In this document: positions 27,123 to 35,932 of the stretch, piece after piece
Numbering within the stretch: position 1 is the stretch's first letter
Layout: every line of letters starts with the position of its first letter
NCBI RefSeq assembly: GCF_014534745.1
Contig: NZ_JACVVP010000001.1
Location: 124,001-188,000, forward strand
Source: Flammeovirga sp. EKP202
GTDB taxonomy: Bacteria; Bacteroidota; Bacteroidia; Cytophagales; Flammeovirgaceae
Length of the DNA: 64,000 bases
Reading direction: 5' to 3'
Notes under the pieces: model-generated
Seen by the model: only the letters and a program-made list of their open reading frames with translations
Databases searched by the model: none
Told to the model about the DNA's origin: nothing
Translations under genes and position numbers: made by a program

Positions 27123-29972
27123 TTATTTAAGCTCTTCTTTAAGGTATTTTGCGGTGTGACTCTTCTTATTTTTAATTACCTTTTCTGGAGTACCAGTTAC
27201 TACTACAGTTCCTCCTTCAGCACCACCTTCAGGCCCAATATCAATGATATGATCGGCCACCTTGATAACATCTAAATTATGCTCAATAATCAGCACCGTA
27301 TTACCTTTGTCAACTAATTTATGTAATACATCTAATAAATGTTGAATATCTTCAAAATGAAGGCCTGTTGTAGGTTCATCTAAAATATAGAAAGTCTTAC
27401 CCGTATCTCTTTTCGAAAGTTCCGTTGCTAATTTTACACGTTGTGCTTCACCACCTGATAGAGTAGTGGCATGTTGGCCTAATGTGATATATCCTAAACC
27501 AACATCCTTCAGAGCAGATAGTTTTCTCATGATTTTTGGATGAGCTTCAAAAAACTCTACGGCTTGATTAACGGTCATGTCCAATACATCAGAAATAGAT
27601 TTTCCTTTGAATCGAATTTCTAATGTTTCACGGTTGTAACGTTTACCTTTGCATTCTTCACAATCTACATAAACATCAGGAAGGAAGTCCATTTCGATCA
27701 ACTTCTTACCACCACCTTGACAGTTTTCACAACGACCACCTTTTACATTAAAAGAAAAACGGCCTGGCTTGTAACCTCTGATTTTTGATTCAGGTAAATT
27801 GGTAAATAATGATCTGATCTCAGAGAACATATCCGTATAAGTGGCAGGGTTGGAACGTGGAGTTCTACCAATTGGTGATTGATCTACTTCAATTACCTTA
27901 TCTATAAATTCCAGCCCTTCTATACTTTTGTAAGCTTTAGGAGCCCTTTTGGAACGATATATCTTTTGATTTAGAATAGGGTATAAGGTATCGTGAATCA
28001 AAGTAGATTTTCCAGAACCCGAAACACCTGATACCACAATCATTTTACCCAATGGGAAAGAGACGTCAACATTTTTCAAGTTGTTGCCAGAAGCACCTTT
28101 TAAGTCTATGGACTTTCCATTACCTTCTCTTCTCTTTTTAGGAATTTCGATTTGAAGTTTTTCACTTAAGAAATCAGCCGTTGTACTTCCTTGCTTTAAG
28201 AAAGCATCAGGATTTCCTGCCGCCACTACATTTCCTCCATAAAGTCCTGCTTTCGGGCCGATATCTAGAATGTAATCAGAGGCCAACATCATGTCCTTAT
28301 CATGCTCCACCACAATGACTGAGTTACCTAAATCTCTTAGGTCTTGAAGTGATTTGATGAGTTTGACATTGTCTCTTTGATGTAAACCGATACTTGGTTC
28401 ATCCAATATATAAAGTACACCTACGAGTTGTGTTCCAATTTGCGTCGCTAAACGAATACGTTGTGCTTCACCACCCGAAAGTGTTCTTAATGATCTATTT
28501 AAAGTCAGATAATCGAGACCTACATTGATCAAAAACTGCGTTCTTTTACGAAGTTCTTTCAGAATTTCAGAACCAATCGTTTTTTGACGTTCCGTTAGGT
28601 CCTCATCTACATTATTGATCCAGTGTCCAAATGTTTTGATGTCCATTTCAGCCAGATCAGCAATGTTTTTACCTGCAATTTTAAAGTGTAAAGATTCTTT
28701 TTTGAGTCTTGCACCATTACAAGTAGGGCAAGTTTTGACGATTGTGAATTCCTCGGCCCAGTTTTTTACTTTTTCAGAACTGCTTTTCGCATGTCTTTTC
28801 AAGAATGGAATTACACCTTCAAACTGAGTGACCCAAGCTTGATCGTATTTTGATTCTTTGGCAGTCAATACTTCAATTTCTTCGTCTGAACCATGAAGTA
28901 CAATCTCAATCATCTCATCACTCAACTCATTGATAGGAGTTGAAAGCGTGTATCCTTTTTGTTTCAAGTGTTGCTCTATCATCTTGAAAATATAGATATC
29001 TCTATATTCCCCTAAAGGAACAATACCGCCCGCAAAAATACTTTTAGTAGGATCTGGAATGACCGCTTCTTTTGTGATTTCCTCAATCTCACCCAAACCA
29101 TTACAAGTCTGACATGCACCATAAGGAGAGTTGAAAGAGAACATATTTGGAGCAGGTTCATCATAAGAGATACCCGACTTTGGATCCATCAAGAATTTAG
29201 AGAAGAACTTCACTTGTTCTTTTGCAGGAGCATCAGGGAAAACTGTCATCATGATTCCCTTACCTTCTTTCATTGCCGTTTTCAGTGATTGCGTAATTCT
29301 GAAAATATCTTTTTCAGCTACTTTCACTCTATCCACCACTACTTCAATATCGTGGGTCTTATAACGGTCCACCTGCATTTTTGGTACTAAGTCCAAAATT
29401 TCACCATCCACACGCACTTTGCTGTAGCCTTGCTTTCGAAGTTGAACGAAAAGTTCTCTATAATGACCTTTACGACCTTTGATCACAGGAGCAAGAATAA
29501 TCATTTTGTGACTGTCATAATGACTCATGATCCACTCAATGATTTGATCTTCCGTTTGCTTGATCATTTTCTCACCCGTCACATATGAAAAAGCATCAGC
29601 CGTACGAGCATAAAGCAGACGAAGGAAATCGTAAATCTCCGTCGTTGTACCTACAGTAGATCTAGGGTTTCTTGAAGTTGTTTTCTGTTCAATAGAAATT
29701 ACAGGGCTTAAACCTTCAATTTTATCTACGTCCGGGCGTTCCATATTTCCAATAAAAGAACGAGCGTAGGCAGAAAAAGACTCCATATATCTTCTTTGCC
29801 CTTCCGCGTAAATGGTATCGAACGCTAAAGATGATTTTCCACTACCCGAAACGCCAGTGATCACCACTAGGCTATTTCTAGGAAATTTTAAATCAAAGTT
29901 TTTAAGATTGTTTTCTCTTGCCCCGTAAATGGCAATTTCTTCTTCGATGTATGCTTCTGAGTGCTTCTCCAA
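27123..29972 (-). CDS. uvrA: Excinuclease ABC subunit UvrA (copy 1)
   Basis: A 949-residue DNA-damage sensor of nucleotide excision repair; it loads UvrB at lesions. Two ABC-type ATPase halves are intact. The first Walker A is [11 protein letters not shown] (40-50), with [15 protein letters not shown] and [13 protein letters not shown]. The second Walker A is [14 protein letters not shown], with [15 protein letters not shown] and [14 protein letters not shown]. Zinc modules show as CQTCNG, CPTCNG and CENCQGGG...CEECKG. Full length means the UvrB-binding and insertion domains are present. A second full-length uvrA lies at 56738-59557. It stands alone on the - strand. Confidence 0.97.
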   Translation of the reverse strand: MEKHSEAYIEEEIAIYGARENNLKNFDLKFPRNSLVVITGVSGSGKSSLAFDTIYAEGQRRYMESFSAYARSFIGNMERPDVDKIEGLSPVISIEQKTTSRNPRSTVGTTTEIYDFLRLLYARTADAFSYVTGEKMIKQTEDQIIEWIMSHYDSHKMIILAPVIKGRKGHYRELFVQLRKQGYSKVRVDGEILDLVPKMQVDRYKTHDIEVVVDRVKVAEKDIFRITQSLKTAMKEGKGIMMTVFPDAPAKEQVKFFSKFLMDPKSGISYDEPAPNMFSFNSPYGACQTCNGLGEIEEITKEAVIPDPTKSIFAGGIVPLGEYRDIYIFKMIEQHLKQKGYTLSTPINELSDEMIEIVLHGSDEEIEVLTAKESKYDQAWVTQFEGVIPFLKRHAKSSSEKVKNWAEEFTIVKTCPTCNGARLKKESLHFKIAGKNIADLAEMDIKTFGHWINNVDEDLTERQKTIGSEILKELRKRTQFLINVGLDYLTLNRSLRTLSGGEAQRIRLATQIGTQLVGVLYILDEPSIGLHQRDNVKLIKSLQDLRDLGNSVIVVEHDKDMMLASDYILDIGPKAGLYGGNVVAAGNPDAFLKQGSTTADFLSEKLQIEIPKKRREGNGKSIDLKGASGNNLKNVDVSFPLGKMIVVSGVSGSGKSTLIHDTLYPILNQKIYRSKRAPKAYKSIEGLEFIDKVIEVDQSPIGRTPRSNPATYTDMFSEIRSLFTNLPESKIRGYKPGRFSFNVKGGRCENCQGGGKKLIEMDFLPDVYVDCEECKGKRYNRETLEIRFKGKSISDVLDMTVNQAVEFFEAHPKIMRKLSALKDVGLGYITLGQHATTLSGGEAQRVKLATELSKRDTGKTFYILDEPTTGLHFEDIQHLLDVLHKLVDKGNTVLIIEHNLDVIKVADHIIDIGPEGGAEGGTVVVTGTPEKVIKNKKSHTAKYLKEELK

Positions 29973-30094
29973 AGTGCTTGAAATGATGATGAAATAACAA
30001 ATTCAGTCCTTAAAAATAATGGAAATAGTCTACATTATTTTCTTTTTTTTGAAATAATATAATGTTGAGTTAAACCTAGATGTTTCTTCTCTAC

Positions 30095-30556
30095 TTACTG
30101 ATCAAATACCTTCTTCATCTTATACTCATCCAACCCTTTTCCAAAACCATCTTTGATTTTCTCATAAGTGACAAAACCATAACGGTTGAAAAGCTTTTCC
30201 ATCAGCTGAGTGGTATTAATATGGATAGGATACATTTTACCTTCAGCAATGATTCTGCTTTCAATTTCATTGTAAAAAGTGTCTGCTACCTGTAGTAAGT
30301 TGCTCGCCCCAATGCTTCCTTGCTGGAACATGACCCATGGTATTCCGTGTCGATCTTCTTTGGTATAATAACCTCCACAACCTATAATGTCTCCGTCATT
30401 ATTTTCTACCACCAAATAGTTTTCATCTGTATAATTATCAAGGAAATCAATAAGGTAAGATTCGTCTTCTAGATCAAAATATTTAGGTGCATTGGAATGG
30501 AAAATGGCTATGATTTTCTCTTTATGAGATGGATTGTAGGTTTTGAAATGGATCAT
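30095..30556 (-). CDS. GNAT family N-acetyltransferase
   Basis: A 153-residue acetyltransferase of the GNAT fold. The acetyl-CoA pyrophosphate loop is FQQGSIGAS (77-85), a Q-x-x-G-x-A/G variant. Before it come NYLVVENNDGDIIGCGGYYT (46-65, strands 2-4) and after it a long helix. LFNRYGFVTYEKIKDGFG is the usual C-terminal NxY-like end. The substrate is unknown. It sits 122 bases upstream of uvrA copy 1 on the same strand, so co-transcription is possible but not shown. Confidence 0.85.
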   Translation of the reverse strand: MIHFKTYNPSHKEKIIAIFHSNAPKYFDLEDESYLIDFLDNYTDENYLVVENNDGDIIGCGGYYTKEDRHGIPWVMFQQGSIGASNLLQVADTFYNEIESRIIAEGKMYPIHINTTQLMEKLFNRYGFVTYEKIKDGFGKGLDEYKMKKVFDQ

Positions 30557-30691
30557 AATGATTGGTTTTGACTTGAAATACTATGCAAGTTATTGAATTA
30601 TTATAGTAGAGGTGCGTTATACTATCAATAAAAAATGATAAAAACGCCTTTTATTCTTCAAATAACATGATGATTATGTGGCTCAATTTCA

Positions 30692-30699
30692 TACATTTG
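30692..30699 (+). promoter_or_regulatory. Possible -7 element of pruA
   Basis: TACATTTG is a perfect TAnnTTTG; the expected TTTG 19 bases upstream is not clear (ATTATG nearby). It lies 80 bases before the pruA ATG. Confidence 0.4.
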
Positions 30700-30779
30700 T
30701 AGCACAAAATTTATACTGTCTGTATTTCACATACTATCAGACAGCTAAGTATATATTCACATATCAATTATTTTAAACC

Positions 30780-32414
30780 ATGGCAAAAGGATTTTTCAGC
30801 GTACCTAAGGCTGTCAACGAACCCATCAAAAGCTATGCTCCAGGTACTCCTGAGCGTGCTGAGTTAGAAGCAAAAATTGCAGAAATGTCATCTCAAAAGA
30901 TCGATGTTCCAATGTATATTGGTGCTGAAGAGGTTCGTACGGGTAACTTAGGAACTTGTGTATCTCCTCACGATCACCAAAATGTGGTAGGTGAGTATCA
31001 CAAAGGTGATAAGGACCATGTAACTCAAGCAATCAACGCAGCATTAGGTGCTAGAGAAGCTTGGGCGGAATTGTCTTGGGAGCACAGAGCGTCAATTTTC
31101 TTAAAAGCAGCAGATCTTTTAGCAGGTCCTTACAGAGCGAAGATCAATGCGGCAACTATTATTGGCCAATCAAAAACAGCGCACCAAGCAGAGATTGATT
31201 CAGCATGTGAATTAATCGACTTCTTAAGATTCAACGTACAATTCATGACTGAGATCTACCAGGATCAACCTGAGTCATCTCCAGGCATGTGGAATAGATT
31301 AGAGTACCGTCCGTTAGAAGGATTCGTATTCGCTTTAACTCCATTCAACTTTACTGCGATTGCTGGTAACTTACCAACAGCTCCTGCAATGATGGGTAAC
31401 ACAGTAGTTTGGAAACCATCTCACGATCAGATTTACTCTGCTAACGTATTGATGGAAGTATTCAAGGAAGCTGGTGTACCTGATGGTGTAATCAACCTTG
31501 TTTATGTTTCTGGTCCAGACGCAGGTGACGTGATTTTCAATCACCCTGAGTTTGCTGGTCTTCACTTCACAGGTTCTACAGGTGTATTCCAAGATCTTTG
31601 GGCTACTATTGGTAACAACATTGCGAAGTACAACACTTACCCACGTATCGTAGGTGAGACTGGTGGTAAAGACTTTATCTTGGCACACAAATCAGCAAAA
31701 GCGAAAGGTTTAGCTACGGCGATTACTCGTGGTGCATTTGAATTCCAAGGTCAAAAATGTTCTGCAGCTTCTCGTGTATATGTTCCTTCTAACCTTTGGG
31801 AAGAAGTGAAAGGTTATATCATTGAGGACGCGAATGATATCATCAACAACCACATGGGTACTCCACATGATTTCAAAAACTTCTTCACAGCAGTGATCAA
31901 TGAGAAATCATTTGACAAGTGTGCAGGTTATATCGACAGAGCGAATGCTTCTGAAATGTGTGAAATCATCGCTGGTGGTGGTTACGACAAATCAAAAGGT
32001 TACTTCGTTGAGCCAACAATCATCGTGACTAAAGATCCTAACTACGAATCAATGGTAGAAGAGATCTTTGGACCAATCGTTACTATCTACGTTTATGACG
32101 CAGAGTACTTCGATGAGGCAATGTACTTAGTAAACAACACTTCTTCGTATGCATTGACAGGAGCGATCTTCTCTCAAGACCGTTATGCGATTGAGTTGGC
32201 AACTAAGAAATTAGAAAACGCAGCAGGTAACTTCTACATCAACGACAAGCCAACTGGTGCTGTTGTTGGTCAACAACCTTTCGGTGGTTCTAGAGCTTCA
32301 GGTACTAACGATAAAGCGGGTTCTGCAATCAACTTAATGCGTTGGACTACTCCAAGAACAATGAAAGAAACATTTGTTTCTCCAGAAGATTACAAGTATC
32401 CATTTATGGGATAG
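30780..32414 (+). CDS. pruA: L-glutamate gamma-semialdehyde dehydrogenase (P5C dehydrogenase)
   Basis: A 544-residue ALDH4A-type enzyme that oxidises glutamate semialdehyde to glutamate with NAD+, the second step of proline breakdown. The catalytic Cys327 lies in FQGQKCSAASR and the general base Glu293 in IVGETGGKDF. FTGSTGVF (263-270) is the cofactor loop, and LTPFNFTAIAGNLPTAPAMM fits the ALDH4 family. It is a single-domain form, without the PutA proline dehydrogenase fused, as in other Bacteroidota; no proline dehydrogenase gene is in the window. Codon use is visibly GC-richer and more uniform than in neighbours, suggesting high expression. A terminator follows. Confidence 0.95.
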   Translation: MAKGFFSVPKAVNEPIKSYAPGTPERAELEAKIAEMSSQKIDVPMYIGAEEVRTGNLGTCVSPHDHQNVVGEYHKGDKDHVTQAINAALGAREAWAELSWEHRASIFLKAADLLAGPYRAKINAATIIGQSKTAHQAEIDSACELIDFLRFNVQFMTEIYQDQPESSPGMWNRLEYRPLEGFVFALTPFNFTAIAGNLPTAPAMMGNTVVWKPSHDQIYSANVLMEVFKEAGVPDGVINLVYVSGPDAGDVIFNHPEFAGLHFTGSTGVFQDLWATIGNNIAKYNTYPRIVGETGGKDFILAHKSAKAKGLATAITRGAFEFQGQKCSAASRVYVPSNLWEEVKGYIIEDANDIINNHMGTPHDFKNFFTAVINEKSFDKCAGYIDRANASEMCEIIAGGGYDKSKGYFVEPTIIVTKDPNYESMVEEIFGPIVTIYVYDAEYFDEAMYLVNNTSSYALTGAIFSQDRYAIELATKKLENAAGNFYINDKPTGAVVGQQPFGGSRASGTNDKAGSAINLMRWTTPRTMKETFVSPEDYKYPFMG

Positions 32415-32424
32415 TTTTGAGGGA

Positions 32425-32443
32425 AGAGGTAAGAATGAAGAGG
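32425..32443 (+). repeat. Purine-rich inverted repeat, left copy
   Basis: The 19 bases AGAGGTAAGAATGAAGAGG start 11 bases after the pruA stop. The exact reverse complement occurs at 32565-32583, on the far side of the pruA terminator, inside the 3' end of pxpC. Confidence 0.6.
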
Positions 32444-32493
32444 GAAGAGAGAACTCTTTCTTTTTGAAACTTTAATCTTTCTTAATATATAAG

Positions 32494-32528
32494 AAGAGCA
32501 TAATTCGAAAGGGTTATGCTCTTTTTTT
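32494..32528 (+). terminator. Terminator of pruA
   Basis: A 10-bp stem (AAGAGCATAA / TTATGCTCTT, 32494-32503 with 32514-32523) is followed by a T run. Confidence 0.85.
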
Positions 32529-32561
32529 GTGGCAAAAGAAAATGAAATTTAAACATCCCTC

Positions 32562-33425
32562 TTACCTCTTCATTCTTACCTCTACCTTGTTTCCAACTTG
32601 CATTTGTGCCAATTGATCACACGCTCTTTCCGTTAAGTTCAAGGCTCTCAAATAACCTCCAGAAGTTGGAGCATCGGCCATCATAATAATCGGAATTCCT
32701 GCACTTGTAATCTGCATGGTGCCTTTTATCATTCCAGAAGAAATTATTTCTTTTTTATTTCCTAAGGGAATTGATTCACCTTCTAATCGATAACCAATTC
32801 GATTAATGTCTTTACTTATGGTATAAGTAGTGGATAATAATAACTCTTGACTTTCTTTTGGAAGTTCATTCCACTCAGGCCCTGGTAGCGCTTCAAGAAC
32901 TACATGTTGAGGGAAATTTTGAGGTTTGATGACACTAAAGCTATTGGAGAGGATATTGGGTTTGAGGATATGGACAACATCTCCAGTTTCAAGCTTTTTA
33001 CCGTAATACCCTCCAAATTTGGCAGGGAGGTAGGTGGAGTAGCTATTATATATTTTTGGAAGGTTTAATTGACCAGCGATGGCTAAATATCCGTACATGC
33101 CTTTGGTTGCAAAACCAATACTCAATATATCATCCGTTGTCAGTGTGAGGATTTTACCTTGAGGAACTTCGTGATTGTTTAATTTAAGTTCCATATGTGC
33201 TCCGTAAAAAGCTACAGAAAATTCAGTATGAGCCTTGATTGTACAACCTACTTGACAGCATTCTAACAAAGCGGAGTTTGGTGAGTTTCCTACCAATGAA
33301 TTGGCAATTTGAGCAGAAGATTCATCCATAAAACCGGACACGGGTATTCCTTGATCTTGCACACCATATCGTCCTCCATCTTGAATGGTGGTCATCAATC
33401 CTCCTTTTATGACTTCAAAGCTCAT
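32562..33425 (-). CDS. pxpC: 5-oxoprolinase subunit C (biotin-dependent carboxyltransferase family, KipA)
   Basis: A 287-residue subunit of the ATP-dependent 5-oxoprolinase PxpABC, which opens 5-oxoproline (pyroglutamate) to glutamate in the cytoplasm. The N-terminus (FEVIKGGLMTTIQDGGRYGV) and GIPVSGFMDESSAQIANSLV (about 27-46) are typical of PxpC/KipA. ALPGPEWNEL and the PTSGGYLRAL segment near the end complete the fold. Its start overlaps the pxpB stop by 4 bases. The last 22 bases contain the right copy of a purine-rich inverted repeat, which encodes the terminal VRMKR region. Confidence 0.92.
   Translation of the reverse strand: MSFEVIKGGLMTTIQDGGRYGVQDQGIPVSGFMDESSAQIANSLVGNSPNSALLECCQVGCTIKAHTEFSVAFYGAHMELKLNNHEVPQGKILTLTTDDILSIGFATKGMYGYLAIAGQLNLPKIYNSYSTYLPAKFGGYYGKKLETGDVVHILKPNILSNSFSVIKPQNFPQHVVLEALPGPEWNELPKESQELLLSTTYTISKDINRIGYRLEGESIPLGNKKEIISSGMIKGTMQITSAGIPIIMMADAPTSGGYLRALNLTERACDQLAQMQVGNKVEVRMKR
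32565..32583 (-). repeat. Purine-rich inverted repeat, right copy
   Basis: This is the exact reverse complement of the 19 bases at 32425-32443. It lies within the last codons of pxpC. Confidence 0.6.
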
Positions 33426-34090
33426 TTTGTATTCTTTAGTTGGTGAAAAGTGTCAAGATCGATCGATTTGAATTTGATTTGATCTCCCATTCGTACGAGT
33501 GGTTTTTCGTTGACTTGGAAAATTGGAACTGGAGTTTGCCCAATGATCTGCCAACCTCCAGGAGTTGCGGAAGGATAGATTCCCGTTTGTTGATCTGCCA
33601 AACCTACAGCACCGGCAGGGATTTGAAGACGTGGCGTTTTTTTTCTTGGTGTAAATAATTGAGGATCTAATCCACCTAAATACATAAAACCTGGAGAGAA
33701 GCCTAACATGTACACAGTGTAATGAGGAGCAGTGTGTAAATGGATAATTTCGTCTATTGAAATATTTTTTGATTGTGCTACTTCTTCAATATCTAATCCT
33801 AAAGAAGTGGCATAACAGACCGGTATTTCAATTACCTTTTGTTCAAGTTCTTTATCACCATCAATCTCTATATTTTCTATTTCCAGTTTCAACTTGTCAA
33901 AAGAAGTCACAAAAGGGTCATATATTAATGTGATAGAATTATAAGCGGGAGAGATTGATTTTATACCTTCCATAGAAGATTGTAAAAGGTATTTATAGTA
34001 GTTTTTTACCTGTTGATGAACCGGAATGGAAATGATATTCTCAAACTGAATAATCAAACTCTTTTCCCCAAATCTTTTTACCTCCATCAT
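33422..34090 (-). CDS. pxpB: 5-oxoprolinase subunit B (KipI family)
   Basis: A 222-residue partner of PxpC. Family text includes FGEKSLIIQFE near the N-terminus, HTAPHYTVYMLGFSPGFMYL (about 130-149), GLDPQLFTPRKKTPRLQIPA, GAVGLADQQTGIYPSATPGG and WQIIGQTP. In Bacillus the homologue KipI inhibits a sporulation kinase, but beside pxpA and pxpC the 5-oxoprolinase role is the better call. It overlaps both neighbours by 4 bases, the sign of a tightly coupled three-gene operon. Confidence 0.93.
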   Translation of the reverse strand: MMEVKRFGEKSLIIQFENIISIPVHQQVKNYYKYLLQSSMEGIKSISPAYNSITLIYDPFVTSFDKLKLEIENIEIDGDKELEQKVIEIPVCYATSLGLDIEEVAQSKNISIDEIIHLHTAPHYTVYMLGFSPGFMYLGGLDPQLFTPRKKTPRLQIPAGAVGLADQQTGIYPSATPGGWQIIGQTPVPIFQVNEKPLVRMGDQIKFKSIDLDTFHQLKNTK

Positions 34091-34830
34091 AAGAATGATT
34101 GAATATGAATAGAATTTTCTACTAGCTTTTTCTTTACGAATTGAATGAGTTCTAAGGCTTCAGGGGTATCTCCATGGAAACAAATACTATCTGTTTTTAA
34201 TGAAATGAGTTGCTTATCTATACTTTCAAGTTGCCCTTTCTCAATTGTACTTTTGATTTGTTGCCATGCTTCTTCATTGGTATGAATTACGGCTCCTGCT
34301 TCACTTCTTGGAACCAATTTTCCCTCTGAGGTATATCTTCTATCCGCAAAACTCTCTTTGATAAAAGAAATACCACTCTTTTGACAGAGAATTTCCAATA
34401 CTGAATTAGGCATTCCCATGATAGATAAACTTTCACTTACAGCTTGAATTGCTTCAACAATGACTGTTGCCGTAGTTATATCAATCATGGCTTTATTATA
34501 CAATGCACCGTGAGGTTTTACATAATTTACGCTGATATTTTCCTCTTTTGCTATAGAAAGCAAGCCCTGAACTTGATCCATAATTGAGGATTTCAAATCA
34601 TCATTTGAAATCATAATTTCTTTCCGACCAAAGTTTTCTAGGTCAGGGTAGGATGGATGTGCACCTACATTCACATTATATTTTTGAGCCAAACGCAATG
34701 TAGCTTTCATACTTTCTTTGTTTCCTGTATGCCCTCCGCAGGCAATATTGCAGGAAGAAACGATTTGGAGGAGATGTTCATCATAGGGAAAGCCTTCTCC
34801 TAAATCTGCATTGAGGTCTATTGTTTTCAA
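34087..34830 (-). CDS. pxpA: 5-oxoprolinase subunit A (LamB/YcsF family)
   Basis: The third 5-oxoprolinase subunit. I chose the TTG at 34830, giving 247 residues starting (M)KTIDLNADLGEGFPYD, the normal PxpA start and length. The open frame continues upstream to a GTG at 34902. That GTG lies in the 3' arm of the preceding gene's terminator hairpin, so it is unlikely. Family motifs are CNIACGGHTGN, VGAHPSYPDLENFGR, VKPHGALYNKA, ESFADRRYTSEGKLVPRSEA and ICFHGDTPEALE. First gene of pxpABC; together with pruA next door it feeds glutamate. Confidence 0.88.
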   Translation of the reverse strand: MKTIDLNADLGEGFPYDEHLLQIVSSCNIACGGHTGNKESMKATLRLAQKYNVNVGAHPSYPDLENFGRKEIMISNDDLKSSIMDQVQGLLSIAKEENISVNYVKPHGALYNKAMIDITTATVIVEAIQAVSESLSIMGMPNSVLEILCQKSGISFIKESFADRRYTSEGKLVPRSEAGAVIHTNEEAWQQIKSTIEKGQLESIDKQLISLKTDSICFHGDTPEALELIQFVKKKLVENSIHIQSFL

Positions 34831-34885
34831 GTTTTGAAGAGTAATATTTGTTGAGGGTGCAAAATAATTAATTATCTGGTTTTTG

Positions 34886-34925
34886 GAGAAAAAATAAACC
34901 ACCTCAATTGCTCAAGGTGGTTTAT
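34886..34925 (-). terminator. Terminator of the lipoprotein gene at 35060
   Basis: An 11-bp stem (ATAAACCACCT / AGGTGGTTTAT, 34894-34904 with 34915-34925) is followed on the - strand by a T run. It ends the upstream lipoprotein gene and separates it from pxpA. Confidence 0.75.
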
Positions 34926-35059
34926 GGTTTACTACTTATTTCTGTGTTATCTCGTAAGCTTAAAAGCTGTTCTTATAGCTTTATCAATCCTTTTTTCTCT
35001 CTTCTGATCAAACAGGTTGAATGACAGGAATTAGGGAATATTCCATTTCCTTTATACTG

Positions 35060-35575
35060 CTAACGTGTCAATTCTATAATTACTTCGATTTTGATGTTAA
35101 TCGGACCATCCGTAGTTTCAATATCAATTTCCACTACAGATTTTTTAGTGATCTTATTCGTGGTTAATTCAGTAATCTCCCATCTTTCTTCTAAAAAAGT
35201 ACCATCAATGGCAAAAAAGAATTCACTCATGTCTTCATTGATTTCCCAGTAATCTGTTCTGTGGTTAGGAATATCTCGTACGACAGAAAGTTCATTACCT
35301 TCTTCATCATAACGGATACGATCGTATTTACCTCTTACCTCTAGGATATTTTCATCCATGAATTCATAGGTGGAACTGATATTATCAGCTTTAAAATAAG
35401 TGATGTTATTTTTTTCAGGACGAAGCTCGTAGGTTTCAGTTTCTGTAGCATTGATTGCAGATACTTGCCATTTACCTTTAATAGGGTCAAGTGGTCCTTC
35501 ATCTTCGCTACACGAATAAAGTGATAGAATCCCAAGAATAATGAGCAGACGAAAAAAATGTGTTTGCTTTAACAT
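35060..35575 (-). CDS. Small lipoprotein, lipocalin-like
   Basis: A 171-residue predicted lipoprotein. The signal ends in LYSC (Cys22), followed by an acidic SEDEGPLDP, the usual surface-export-type acidic tract of Bacteroidota lipoproteins. The rest is beta-rich: GKWQVSAINATETETYELRP, YEFMDENILEVRGKY, TDYWEINEDMSEFFFAIDGT, ERWEITELTTNKITKKSVVE. The opening IKGKWQ and the closing 'ELTTNK' strand recall lipocalin-like DUF4923/DUF5004-type lipoproteins. No function can be given. It is monocistronic with its own terminator. Confidence 0.7.
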   Translation of the reverse strand: MLKQTHFFRLLIILGILSLYSCSEDEGPLDPIKGKWQVSAINATETETYELRPEKNNITYFKADNISSTYEFMDENILEVRGKYDRIRYDEEGNELSVVRDIPNHRTDYWEINEDMSEFFFAIDGTFLEERWEITELTTNKITKKSVVEIDIETTDGPINIKIEVIIELTR

Positions 35576-35866
35576 AGTAGTATATTATATAATTAAAAAA
35601 TAGAATGCTTCTTTAAGTTTCAGTTATTATTTCGCTTTCATTAGTACAGCCATTTACAATAAATAGAAGCAACAATGATACTTCTACTTTGATGTGTACT
35701 TAAGATTTAAAAACGAAAGAAAATAGATTGTAATAATAAAACTTGTCCTAGTTTATTACATGTAGAAAAATAATAAATGAATAGTTCTTTCCTTATCTCC
35801 CCCAATTATTGAATGTTTCAAGCCTGTTTTAATGAGAAATCAATTACATGTACCTAAATACTGTTA
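35576..35866. other. Divergent intergenic region, nothing identified
   Basis: Between two divergent lipoprotein genes. AT-rich; no RNA, repeat or clear promoter pair seen. Confidence 0.3.
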
Positions 35867-35932
35867 ATGGCCACAAAACCAATTCTTTCGTGTAATGAGC
35901 AGAAACCTAATTACATGAATTACTTTTTGATT

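Noticed and set aside
31371-31688. 105-codon - strand frame inside pruA
   Set aside because: Shadow of a highly expressed gene with strong codon bias that suppresses stops on the other strand.
32425-32583. Inverted repeat considered as a mobile-element end or attachment site
   Set aside because: No transposase or integrase is near, no target duplication is seen, and one copy is inside pxpC. A dispersed purine repeat is simpler.
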